NCBI GenBank assembly: GCA_044507065.1
Contig: JBIQJY010000052.1
Span: forward strand, 1 to 24,004
Reading direction: 5' to 3'
DNA length: 24,004 nt
Origin: SCN-69-37 sp044507065
Lineage (GTDB): Bacteria; Acidobacteriota; Vicinamibacteria; Vicinamibacterales; SCN-69-37
Position 1 is the first letter of the stretch; every line of letters begins with the position of its first letter. Below are positions 14,979 to 22,059 of this stretch, piece by piece. The notes under the pieces are model-generated. The model had not been told where the DNA came from. It saw only the letters and a list, made by a program, of their open reading frames with translations, and searched no databases. The translations under genes and the position numbers were made by a program.

Positions 14979-15011
14979 TCGCCTGCGACGCGACGAAAAT
15001 CGAGGTGCAAC

Positions 15012-15533
15012 GTGCGAAAACTTCGTAACGGTGTGTTGTGTGCGGCCCTGGTAGTGGCCACGGCCTGCCAGGCCGATCCGGGACCGGCTGAGGCCTCGCA
15101 CGAGGTGGACGCTGATGCCGCCGCGCATCAGGTCGGAGACGCCGGCGCGGCAGCCGGCCACGACGCGCACGAGTCGGACCTGGAACCGCAGCCGCTCCTG
15201 CCGATCATGATGGGCATGTCGGCCGACATGACCGCGCTGACGCAGGCCCTGTGGCTCGAGGACTACACCATGCTGTCCGAGCGTGCGCGGCATCTCGCCG
15301 GACATGCCGCGATCTCCGACGACGAACTCGCCCGCATCCGCTCGGTGCTCGGCCCGGACATGGCAGCGTTCGAGGCGGCCGACGAGGCCGTTCACGAAGC
15401 CGCCGTCAGGATGAGCCGCGCGGCCGACGCTCGCGATACGGATCAGCTGCTGAGCGAACTGGCCACCGTGCAGCGCGGCTGCGTCGCCTGCCATGCGCAG
15501 TTCCGCAGCCGCCTGAGTACGACCGGCCGCTGA
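15012..15533 (+). CDS. Cytochrome c'-like lipoprotein
   Basis: The 173-residue protein has a short charged N-terminus (MRKLRNG), a hydrophobic stretch and a lipobox-like VVATAC with Cys19, so it is probably a lipid-anchored periplasmic protein. A His/Asp/Ala-rich linker (about 25-58) precedes an all-helical region. At the very C-terminus sits CVACHAQFR (Cys157, Cys160, His161). A C-terminal CxxCH after a four-helix bundle is the arrangement of cytochrome c' (class II). Those proteins bind NO or other small ligands, or carry electrons. The start is GTG at 15012 behind GAGGTG. The gene is followed 24 nt after its stop by the second cluster of hairpin repeats. The class II assignment is inferred from the haem position and helicity. 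Confidence 0.75.
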   Translation: MRKLRNGVLCAALVVATACQADPGPAEASHEVDADAAAHQVGDAGAAAGHDAHESDLEPQPLLPIMMGMSADMTALTQALWLEDYTMLSERARHLAGHAAISDDELARIRSVLGPDMAAFEAADEAVHEAAVRMSRAADARDTDQLLSELATVQRGCVACHAQFRSRLSTTGR

Positions 15534-15557
15534 CGGGGGGGCGGCGATTCGCCATTC

Positions 15558-15664
15558 GCACGGGCGGAAGTCCGTGCGCTTCGTGCCTCTCGCACGGGCT
15601 GAAGCCCGTGCGCTCCGTGCTGGCCTGAAGTGCTGCCTGGAGGCCATGGGCTTCAGCCCATGGC
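15558..15664 (+). repeat. REP/BIME-like hairpin cluster, copy 2
   Basis: Three hairpins: GCACGGGC-GGAA-GTCCGTGC (15558-15577, one G-T pair), GCACGGGC-TGAA-GCCCGTGC (15592-15611), and the opposite-orientation GCCATGGGC-TTCA-GCCCATGGC (15643-15664). Compared with other copies the last has paired C-to-T and G-to-A changes that keep the stem perfect. It ends 2 nt before a run of N. Confidence 0.92.
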
Positions 15665-15666
15665 GG

Positions 15667-15766
15667 NNNNNNNNNNNNNNNNNNNNNNNNNNNNNNNNNN
15701 NNNNNNNNNNNNNNNNNNNNNNNNNNNNNNNNNNNNNNNNNNNNNNNNNNNNNNNNNNNNNNNNNN
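15667..15766. other. Assembly gap, 100 N
   Basis: This is a second placeholder run of exactly 100 undetermined bases. It is flanked on both sides by hairpin repeats, which probably caused the contig break. Confidence 0.97.
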
Positions 15767-15767
15767 C

Positions 15768-15835
15768 GCACGGGCTGAAGCCCGTGCGCTCCATGCGCCA
15801 ATGCTGCCTGGAGGCCACGGGCTTCAGTCCGTGGC
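15768..15835 (+). repeat. REP/BIME-like hairpin pair, copy 3
   Basis: GCACGGGC-TGAA-GCCCGTGC (15768-15787), a 26-nt spacer containing GCTGCCTGGAG, and the opposite hairpin GCCACGGGC-TTCA-GTCCGTGGC (15814-15835, one G-T pair). This is the complete form of the unit seen cut at 14355. It lies directly upstream of the SGNH hydrolase ribosome site. Confidence 0.92.
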
Positions 15836-15855
15836 GGACACTTCGAGGAGGTCTC

Positions 15856-16854
15856 TTGATCCCACAGCGATTCGTTCGTCCGATGGTTCTCGCGGTCTCG
15901 CTCGTACTGATCGGCGGTGTGCCAATCGTGGATCTGCTGGCCCAGGCGCCGGCAGCGCCGCCCGCGCCCGCTCCTGCGGGAGCCCGCGGTGCAGGCGCCC
16001 CACAGGGACCGGGCTTCGGGGGCCGTGGCGGCGGACCGGTCGTCATCGGCGATCCTGCTCCGGTGCCACCGCAGGTATTGATTCCGCGGCCGACGCCAGA
16101 CGAGCTCACCACCGTCAACGCCGCCGTCCGGACGTTCATCGACACGAACCAGTCGCCCGCCGCGCCGCTCCTGAAGAAGTTCGAGTCTCTGCTGGTCCTG
16201 CAGCCGCCGAGACTCAACGTGGCGGCCACCTTCACGCAGACCGTGCAGCGCCGCGGACCGCGCCACGAGGGGTTCGTCGAACAGGCCAGGCAGGGAAACA
16301 TCGACCTGCTGCTGCACGGCGATTCGATCACCGACTGGTGGGTACAGAACGACGAGAACCGCGCGATGTTCGAGAAGTACTTCGGCGCCTATCGCACCGC
16401 GAACTTTGCGATTGCCGGTGACACGACGCAGGGCGTGCTGTGGGGACTGCGCAACGGCGAAGGGCAGGGCTTCCAGCCGAAGGCCGTGATGCTGATGATC
16501 GGCACGAACAACTCGGGCTCGTTCACCGGTCCGGAAATCGCCGAAGGCGTCGGTGCCGTGGTGCTCGAGCTTCGACGGAACTTTCCCGACGCGAAAATCC
16601 TGCTGCTGGCCATCTTCCCGCGCAGTGCGCCGGGGGATCCGGTCCGCGACAAGCTGGCTGAAGTCAACCGCCTCATCGCGCGGCTCGACGACAAACAGCA
16701 CGTCTTCTTCATGGACATCGGCGACCGCTTCCTGGACGCGAGCGGTCGCTTCCTGCCCGACGCCTTCCGGCCCGACAACCTCCACCCCGCCGCGAAGGGG
16801 TACGACATCTGGGGCGAGGCGGTCAGTCCGGTCCTCGGTGAGTGGTTGCGCTGA
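15856..16854 (+). CDS. Exported GDSL/SGNH-family hydrolase
   Basis: The 332-residue protein begins with TTG at 15856 behind GAGGAGG (15845-15851). The alternative ATG at 15883 would shorten the signal peptide n-region. The signal peptide ends near DLLAQA (residue 31). An unusual Ala/Pro/Gly/Arg-rich low-complexity linker follows to about residue 62, then an SGNH esterase domain: block I LLLHGDSITDWW with nucleophile Ser157, block II Gly in IAGDTTQGV (about 187-195), block III GTNNSG with Asn218, and block V PDNLHP with Asp307 and His310. Overall it resembles the platelet-activating-factor acetylhydrolase beta/gamma-like branch, often acetyl-esterases acting on carbohydrates or lipids. Hairpin repeats flank it on both sides, so it is probably transcribed alone. 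The exact ester substrate is unknown. Confidence 0.87.
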   Translation: MIPQRFVRPMVLAVSLVLIGGVPIVDLLAQAPAAPPAPAPAGARGAGAPQGPGFGGRGGGPVVIGDPAPVPPQVLIPRPTPDELTTVNAAVRTFIDTNQSPAAPLLKKFESLLVLQPPRLNVAATFTQTVQRRGPRHEGFVEQARQGNIDLLLHGDSITDWWVQNDENRAMFEKYFGAYRTANFAIAGDTTQGVLWGLRNGEGQGFQPKAVMLMIGTNNSGSFTGPEIAEGVGAVVLELRRNFPDAKILLLAIFPRSAPGDPVRDKLAEVNRLIARLDDKQHVFFMDIGDRFLDASGRFLPDAFRPDNLHPAAKGYDIWGEAVSPVLGEWLR

Positions 16855-16874
16855 GCGATTCACACGGCGTGTAG

Positions 16875-16970
16875 GCCACGGGCTTCAGCCTGTGGCAGGG
16901 GATTCGCACGGGCTGAAGCCCGTGCGCTCCAAGGGCCGTCGCCTGGAGGCCACGGGCTTCAGCCCGTGGC
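16875..16970 (+). repeat. REP/BIME-like hairpin cluster, copy 4
   Basis: Three alternating hairpins: GCCACGGGC-TTCA-GCCTGTGGC (16875-16896, one G-T pair), GCACGGGC-TGAA-GCCCGTGC (16906-16925), and GCCACGGGC-TTCA-GCCCGTGGC (16949-16970). The cluster fills the space between the SGNH hydrolase stop and the HEAT-repeat gene. Confidence 0.93.
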
Positions 16971-16982
16971 AGGCAGGATCCG

Positions 16983-17777
16983 ATGGGACAAACGCGCGGC
17001 GCAATATCATTCGCCATCGTTCTGACAGCCGTCAGCGTGCAGGGCGGTGCTCAAGGACGTGATGCGGCGCAGGCCCCGCAGCCCGGCGAGCTGCAGGCCT
17101 ACCTTCAGCAGGCACAGGGCGTTTCTCATCCAACATCAACGCTGCTGGATGCGATTGTTGAAGGATTGCACTCGGACGAAGTGGCGACTCGCCGCGCGGC
17201 GATGGGCGCGATGGGAGCCGTGGTTCGTGCGATATCGACGGCGGACACCAATCCCGCGGACATCCAGCGCGTCCAGACCCACGACGGTTTGCAGCGGTCT
17301 CTCCTCGAGGCCACGCGAGCTGCAGACCCAATGACCCGAACGACGGCGGTGTCCTATCTGGGCTCTCCTGCCGTTCGGCAGTCTTCTCATCTGAACGACG
17401 TCTGGATGCAGTTGGCCGGCTCCGATCCAGAGCCACGCGTGCGCGAGCAGGCGGTTTATCAGCTGGGGAAGTTCGGCGCCGGCAACGCCATCGTGGCCGC
17501 CGCCGTGACCTCCGCATTGAGAGATCCCGAAGCTCGAGTGCAGAAGCAGGCCGCGCTTGCAGTTGCCAAGCTGCACCCGCCCGCAGCCGTACCGATCCTT
17601 GTGGCGGAGCTCGAAGCCGGCGTTGACGAAGCGCGATTCGAATTCGCCTATGCGCTGTTGTCCTACGAAGATCAGGCGCGGCAGCATCTCCCCCTTCTGA
17701 GGGCCGTGACAGCGCGCGAGTCGAGGCGGCCCGAACGCGAGGCGCTCGAGCGAGCGTTGCAGCACCTGGGGCAATAG
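16983..17777 (+). CDS. Exported HEAT-repeat protein
   Basis: The 264-residue protein has a signal peptide (MGQTRGAISFAIVLTAVSVQ, cleavage near GGAQG, residue 24). The mature part is a series of helical pairs. The clearest HEAT-like units are PEPRVREQAVYQLGKFG (about 150-166) and DPEARVQKQAALAVAKL (about 180-196), followed by AAVPILVAELEAGVDEARFEFAYALLSY. Such solenoids serve as protein-binding scaffolds and carry no catalytic residues, so the function is unknown. The ATG at 16983 lies 12 nt after a hairpin repeat whose tail (GGCAGGCAGG) may serve as its ribosome site. It converges on the minus-strand permease gene, with the large inverted repeat between them. Confidence 0.72.
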   Translation: MGQTRGAISFAIVLTAVSVQGGAQGRDAAQAPQPGELQAYLQQAQGVSHPTSTLLDAIVEGLHSDEVATRRAAMGAMGAVVRAISTADTNPADIQRVQTHDGLQRSLLEATRAADPMTRTTAVSYLGSPAVRQSSHLNDVWMQLAGSDPEPRVREQAVYQLGKFGAGNAIVAAAVTSALRDPEARVQKQAALAVAKLHPPAAVPILVAELEAGVDEARFEFAYALLSYEDQARQHLPLLRAVTARESRRPEREALERALQHLGQ

Positions 17778-17801
17778 AGTCTGCCCCCGACGCTTCGGTT
17801 C

Positions 17802-17956
17802 GCACGGGCCAGGGCGGGTTCCAGAAGCGTGTAGCGCGATGCCGGCCGAGTTTGCCGCAGCGCGTCCGAGGCGCGCAGCGGGCCGAGGGCGCGCGAGCGT
17901 GCGGCTGAGGCCGGCGGCGCGCTACATGCTTCTGGAACCCGTTCCAAAGCCCGTGC
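17802..17956. repeat. Enlarged hairpin repeat: REP arms flanking a 139-bp inverted-repeat insert
   Basis: The outer arms GCACGGGC (17802-17809) and GCCCGTGC (17949-17956) are those of the common hairpin, with the usual TTC and GCTCC flanks. The TGAA loop is replaced by 17810-17948. This insert has its own near-perfect 23-bp terminal inverted repeats at 17815-17837 and 17919-17941 (one mismatch), plus a further GCCGGCC/GGCCGGC pair inside. It sits between convergent genes and contains the stop codon of the AI-2E-family gene. Confidence 0.88.
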
Positions 17957-20288
17957 GCTCCGAATCCCGTGGCAGATGCTCCATGATGTCAGCGGCGATC
18001 GTTTCCAGCACCTCGAGTTCGTTCGGCGCCAGGACGCGCGGTGCTTTGTCGAGGATGCAGAAGCTGCCGAACGCGCGCCCCTGCGCGTCGCGCAGCGGCA
18101 CGCCCGCGTAGAAACGGATGCCGTCGGTCGCCAGCCGCGGGTTGTTCGCGAAGCGCGGGTCGCGCGCGATGTCTTCGACGACAACAGGTGCGTTGTCGTG
18201 CACCACGTAGGAACAGACCGTGTGCGTGCGGGGCACGCTGTCTGCCGGGCCGTTGGCCTCCTTCGACGGGACGAGCGTGCCCGGCGTGTGCACCTCGTCG
18301 CGATCCACCCACGAGATCTGGGCGTAGTCGACGTCGAACACATTGGCCGCCTGCACCGCCGCGTCGTGGTACGCCGCCGTCAGCGCCGGGTCGAGCACGC
18401 CGGATGCCCGTAGTGCGCTCGTCCGCTCATCGTCATCCGCGCGGATCGGTGCCGGCACGGCGCCGTCTTCGAGCGCACCGTGCGTCTGCACGTCCAGATG
18501 CTGCACCACTTCCTGAATGCTCCGTGCCTCGGCGTCCATCGCCGTCTGCGGACGGGCCACGACGATGTCGGCCGGCAGGTTCCAGGCGGCGGCAAGGATG
18601 CGCGCGTGCGACACGCGGCGCCGCACGCGGTTGGCCAAGAGCCGCAGCTGCGCGGCCGACTGCGGGCTGAAGCTCGAGAGACAGACGATCGTGACGTTGG
18701 TATCGAGGTCGGCTACGCCGGCCGGTCCGATCGGGCCCGTCTCGGCCGCGTACCCCTCGAGCGACAGCGCGTGTGTCAGCATGCGGGCGGCCAGGCCGTC
18801 GACCTCCCATCGCGCACCAAGGCACACCACGGCGCCGGGGCGCGTGCGCGGGGGAGCCGGGTATCGCGCCTCGATGTCCGTCAGCAGCGCCTCGAACCCG
18901 CTCGCCACGCGCAGGCGATGTTCGGTCCGCGCCACGTCGCGATGATGTTCGCTCGCGAACCGGAGCGTGGCAATGCCCACGGCGTCGTAGAACTGGATGA
19001 CCGCCTCGGTGGTATCCGCCGGCGTCGCCTGGCGCGGCAGCGCCGCCGTGATTGCCGTCGTGGCGAGGTCGACGGCATCCGCCGTGTCGCCGGCAATCAA
19101 CCGTTGATACAGCCGCTCGGACATGGGCATGACCGGCTCGCTGCCGAGCAGCACCCGGAAAAACCGCAGCGGTTCGATGTACCGGCCAAGCACGAACAGG
19201 CAGACGGTCAGCGGCGTGGAAAGTACCAGGCCGATCGGGCCCCACACGGCGGTCCAGAACGTGGCCGCCACGATGATCGCGAGCGGCGACAGCCCCGTGC
19301 TCTCGCCGTAGAGCCACGGTTCGATGACGTTGTTGCTCACGAGCTCCAGTCCCACGATCAGGCCCGCGGTGAGCGCGAAAATCTGCCACCCGGGATCGAC
19401 GGCAAAGGCCAGCAGCAGCGGAAACGCCGCGCCGATGACGGGCCCCACGTACGGGACGAAGCGCATGATCGTGGCGAGCGCGCCCCAGAGCAGGGCGCTC
19501 GGGATGCCGAGCCACCACAGCCCCACGGCCATCGGCACGCCGTAGGAGACGTTGACCGCGAGCTGCATGCGCAGGTACTTGCCGATGCGCTCGGAGGCCT
19601 CGCTCATCGCATCGGTGGCGCGATGCAGGTCGGCGCCGACGACAACGAACAACCGGTCGCGCAGGTCTCCCCTGTCGAGCAGGAGCAGCACCACGAAGAG
19701 AATGACGATGCCGACGGTGGCGGCCGGTCCGCTCACGCGATCGAGCCAGGCGCCGGCGGTCGCCAGCGCCTGCTGCTCGGGCTCCACGACCTCCACACGC
19801 TCGGGCGGCGGCGCCGCGTCGTCGTCGGTCATCTCCTCCTGCACGACGGCGAGGGTGGAGGCGGCCGGATCGAGAACGCCCGGCTTCCGGAGCTCGGCGC
19901 GCAGGTCCCGGACCTTCGTGCGAATCGTGTCCTGATAGGCGGGCAGTTCCTCACCGAGCGAACGCACCTGCGTGGTGAGGTACACGCCAACCGCGGTCAG
20001 GGCGCCGAGTGCCGCGACGGTGACGAGCAGCACCGAGAGCATCCGCGGCAGACCGGCGCGCGTCAGCCGGGTGACGGCCGGTGCGAGCAGGAATCCCAGC
20101 AGCATCGCAAAGGCGAGCGGCTGCAGCAGGCCGCTGCCGAAGTAGAGGGCGGTGATCACGATTGCCGCGATGACGAGGCGGGCCGCGACGCCGATGACGT
20201 CGGGACTGCCGTCGGCGATTCGGACGGGTGGCGCCGGAGGCGGGCCGGCGTGCGGCGGATGGGGTGGAACGGGCTGGCCAGCGGCCAT
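17922..20288 (-). CDS. AI-2E-family (PerM-like) permease with C-terminal GAF domain
   Basis: The 788-residue protein has a Pro-rich N-terminus, then an AI-2E/PerM-type membrane domain (about 32-380) with paired helices and the family region MRFVPYVGPVIGAAFP (275-290). A conserved cytosolic extension follows (about 385-470). Next is an alpha/beta segment (about 485-570, VVCLGARWEVDGLAARMLTHAL) that resembles a B12-binding-like Rossmann unit without an obvious cobalamin His motif. A GAF domain closes the protein (about 635-770, with VCSYVVHDNAPVVVEDIARDP and FYAGVPLRDAQGRAFGSFCILD). Family members export small molecules or ions; AI-2 itself need not be the substrate. The start at 20288 is supported by GGAGG 6 nt upstream. 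The last dozen residues (ERTGFGTGSRSM) and the TAG stop come from repeat DNA. Confidence 0.82.
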   Translation of the reverse strand: MAAGQPVPPHPPHAGPPPAPPVRIADGSPDVIGVAARLVIAAIVITALYFGSGLLQPLAFAMLLGFLLAPAVTRLTRAGLPRMLSVLLVTVAALGALTAVGVYLTTQVRSLGEELPAYQDTIRTKVRDLRAELRKPGVLDPAASTLAVVQEEMTDDDAAPPPERVEVVEPEQQALATAGAWLDRVSGPAATVGIVILFVVLLLLDRGDLRDRLFVVVGADLHRATDAMSEASERIGKYLRMQLAVNVSYGVPMAVGLWWLGIPSALLWGALATIMRFVPYVGPVIGAAFPLLLAFAVDPGWQIFALTAGLIVGLELVSNNVIEPWLYGESTGLSPLAIIVAATFWTAVWGPIGLVLSTPLTVCLFVLGRYIEPLRFFRVLLGSEPVMPMSERLYQRLIAGDTADAVDLATTAITAALPRQATPADTTEAVIQFYDAVGIATLRFASEHHRDVARTEHRLRVASGFEALLTDIEARYPAPPRTRPGAVVCLGARWEVDGLAARMLTHALSLEGYAAETGPIGPAGVADLDTNVTIVCLSSFSPQSAAQLRLLANRVRRRVSHARILAAAWNLPADIVVARPQTAMDAEARSIQEVVQHLDVQTHGALEDGAVPAPIRADDDERTSALRASGVLDPALTAAYHDAAVQAANVFDVDYAQISWVDRDEVHTPGTLVPSKEANGPADSVPRTHTVCSYVVHDNAPVVVEDIARDPRFANNPRLATDGIRFYAGVPLRDAQGRAFGSFCILDKAPRVLAPNELEVLETIAADIMEHLPRDSERTGFGTGSRSM

Positions 20289-20615
20289 CGGGAACCTCCG
20301 ATGCCGGGGAGCCGGAGTGCCTCGCGATGAACGAGGCATTCTCATCTTAGTCCGCGTGCGGATATGTGGGGGAGGCGACGAAAGGGACTTGTTCTATCAG
20401 ACCCGATCAAGACAGCTGCGCTTGTGCGCGAATGCGCGGCATTCAGCGCAGATGCGTGCGCCCATCATTGCGGATGGCGCCTGGGCCTTGGCCGGTCGGC
20501 CCTCGGGCTTCTGGGGCACGAACCCGCTGCGTGCAAGCGCGCTTACGTCGACGGGACGCGGCTCGCTTGCGACCATAGATTAAGATTAAGGCTAGTATGC
20601 AATAAGAGGGAAGTC

Positions 20616-20912
20616 ATGGCTCCAAAGTTTCTGCGCACTAGCACGATTGAACGCGTCAGCCGGGATGTCGCCTCCACAATTGGACCCGGTCTTGACGACC
20701 ACATCCGCACGGTGGCTGAGGACATGACCATGTGGCCCGATGCATCTACTTACGAAGAAGAGTTCGTCTCACAAGTTCAACAAGTCATACACGACCTCAG
20801 GATTGATGTCAGTTGGCCGCGGTGCCCTAAGCATGCGGATCATCCTATGTGGTATTCGAAGGGATGGTGGCACGCGGACGGATCTCCCTATGCGCGATTG
20901 GGCGAACTCTGA
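20616..20912 (+). CDS. Small uncharacterised protein with CPxHxxHPMW motif
   Basis: The 98-residue protein shows no recognisable enzyme fold. Its second half has W-P-R-CPKHADHPMWYSKGWW and ends in ARLGEL, a Cys/His/Trp-rich pattern that recurs in small uncharacterised bacterial proteins. The single Cys and three His could bind a metal, but this is speculation. The ATG at 20616 is preceded by AGAGGG at a good distance. The gene lies at the start of a visibly less GC-rich segment and is convergent with the secreted repeat protein, with 49 nt between the stops. The 264 nt upstream back to the permease leader hold no gene I can support. Function unknown. Confidence 0.6.
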   Translation: MAPKFLRTSTIERVSRDVASTIGPGLDDHIRTVAEDMTMWPDASTYEEEFVSQVQQVIHDLRIDVSWPRCPKHADHPMWYSKGWWHADGSPYARLGEL

Positions 20913-20961
20913 GCAACGCTGCACGAGTGCGGTTCACCTCCGGCCAGCGTTGGTACCCTGC

Positions 20962-21810
20962 TCACATAGGAAATGGAACAATACACGAAGTTGATCCGGA
21001 TGCGTGCGTAAACTGCCAAGACGGGATGGGAACCCAACGGAACTGACCGTCAACAAAATCGTACACCCAATGCACAAGAAAGATGGGGTAGACGTGCAGG
21101 ACGTAAACGTAGACCAATGACCCTGGAGGTGCATCTGTTGGGCTCACACTGTCGTGAGGGGGATACGCCTGGTTCTTCTGGCGCAGAAAGGCGCCATTTA
21201 CGTGGACCTGGTAGTGCCAGAATCCGTAGTTGTGCCCCCACCAGTGCATGTAGGCCCCAATTGCGACAGTACCGGTTACGGGATCGGTCTGAATCGATAT
21301 GGAACCGACATTCCCGGGTCTTTCGTGTGCCCGGCATGAGGCGGGCGGGCCTCCGGAAGCTTGCGCGATGCCCGATGGGTCGTAACCGACGTAAGGATCG
21401 TCCCAGTCCGGCTCAGGAACCATGCCAGGCAACGGTTCTTGCAGTGGTTCATCCGGTACGCATTGATGGGGGCCGCCGTCGTTGGGTTCCCAGTAGCAGC
21501 CACCGCTACCATCGTCTTTCCATCGTCCAGTAGCCGGCCAACACTGGTTTGGGCCAGAGTCGGACGCGTCCCAATAGCACTCGCCGTTGCCGTTGACCTT
21601 ATAGCGGCCGCTCTGGCGAGCGATCGATGGCCTCGCCTTTATGACGGCACCAAATGCTCCAGAGGAGGAAACTGCCTCCGCTGCAGTCAGTTCCGGCGCG
21701 ACTGCGTTGGCCCCGGGCCCGGCGGCTTCGGAAGCAGCGGTACTGCTGAACAACGATACGATCACCAGTGCGGTATAGAGTTGCACGTTCCTCCACCCGT
21801 AGAGATGCAT
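20962..21810 (-). CDS. Secreted protein with two 27-residue cysteine repeats, function unknown
   Basis: The 282-residue protein has a signal peptide (about 1-30, hydrophobic LYTALVIVSLFSSTAA). After an Ala-rich stretch come two tandem repeats at about 68-93 and 95-120 sharing the pattern G-R-[YW]-K-x2-G-x-G-x-CYW-x3-D-x-GP-x-QC. Each has two cysteines that could form a local disulfide. The remainder (about 165-282) is aromatic-rich and beta-like (GAYMHWWGHNYGFWHYQVHVNG) with two more cysteines at 159 and 276. I know of similar short CYWDxxDxGPxQC repeats in uncharacterised exported proteins, but no function. The ATG at 21810 has no clear ribosome site; GTG at 21786 lies just behind GGAGG and is an alternative that still leaves a usable signal peptide. 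Base composition is lower in GC than the flanks. Confidence 0.68.
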   Translation of the reverse strand: MHLYGWRNVQLYTALVIVSLFSSTAASEAAGPGANAVAPELTAAEAVSSSGAFGAVIKARPSIARQSGRYKVNGNGECYWDASDSGPNQCWPATGRWKDDGSGGCYWEPNDGGPHQCVPDEPLQEPLPGMVPEPDWDDPYVGYDPSGIAQASGGPPASCRAHERPGNVGSISIQTDPVTGTVAIGAYMHWWGHNYGFWHYQVHVNGAFLRQKNQAYPPHDSVSPTDAPPGSLVYVYVLHVYPIFLVHWVYDFVDGQFRWVPIPSWQFTHASGSTSCIVPFPM

Positions 21811-22014
21811 CGAACCCAGCCAGTCGTCTTCGCAAGGAGAGGTAAGACGCGCGTACTGGCAAGTACGCTAAAGTGTCGATTGCTCGGGAGCATAGTGCGT
21901 CACTGTGTGCGTGTCAAGCGCTAGGAGCTTGCTGAAGAAAGCGGTGTAAGTATCGGTTCCTGGCTGCAGACGCGGCGCGGCGGTCGGGTGCTGAGCGATC
22001 GTCAGACCGGCGGC

Positions 22015-22059
22015 GCCGCCGTCAGGCGGCGGCCGCCTCCGCCCGGCCGTCAGGCCGGG
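22015..22059. repeat. Two adjacent stem-loops with identical GTCA loops
   Basis: GCCGCC-GTCA-GGCGGC (22015-22030) and CCCGGCC-GTCA-GGCCGGG (22042-22059) lie just after the transposase remnant. On the minus strand the second loop contains the TGA stop. They may be the element's transcription terminator, although no U-tract follows. Confidence 0.5.

Noticed and set aside
13878..16331. An 817-codon minus-strand frame running through both N gaps.
   Set aside because: It reads through placeholder bases and repeats and opposes four plausible plus-strand genes. Recurrent HGLKP/ATGFSP-like peptides are translations of the hairpin repeats, not protein domains.
14297..17956. The regularly recurring palindromes as a CRISPR array.
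   Set aside because: Spacing is irregular, units alternate in orientation, the inter-repeat sequence is itself conserved, genes lie between clusters and no cas gene is present.
20740..21046. Small overlapping plus-strand frames (20740-20994 and 20849-21046).
   Set aside because: They overlap the better-supported 20616-20912 gene and the 3' end of the minus-strand secreted protein, with no ribosome site or recognisable motif.
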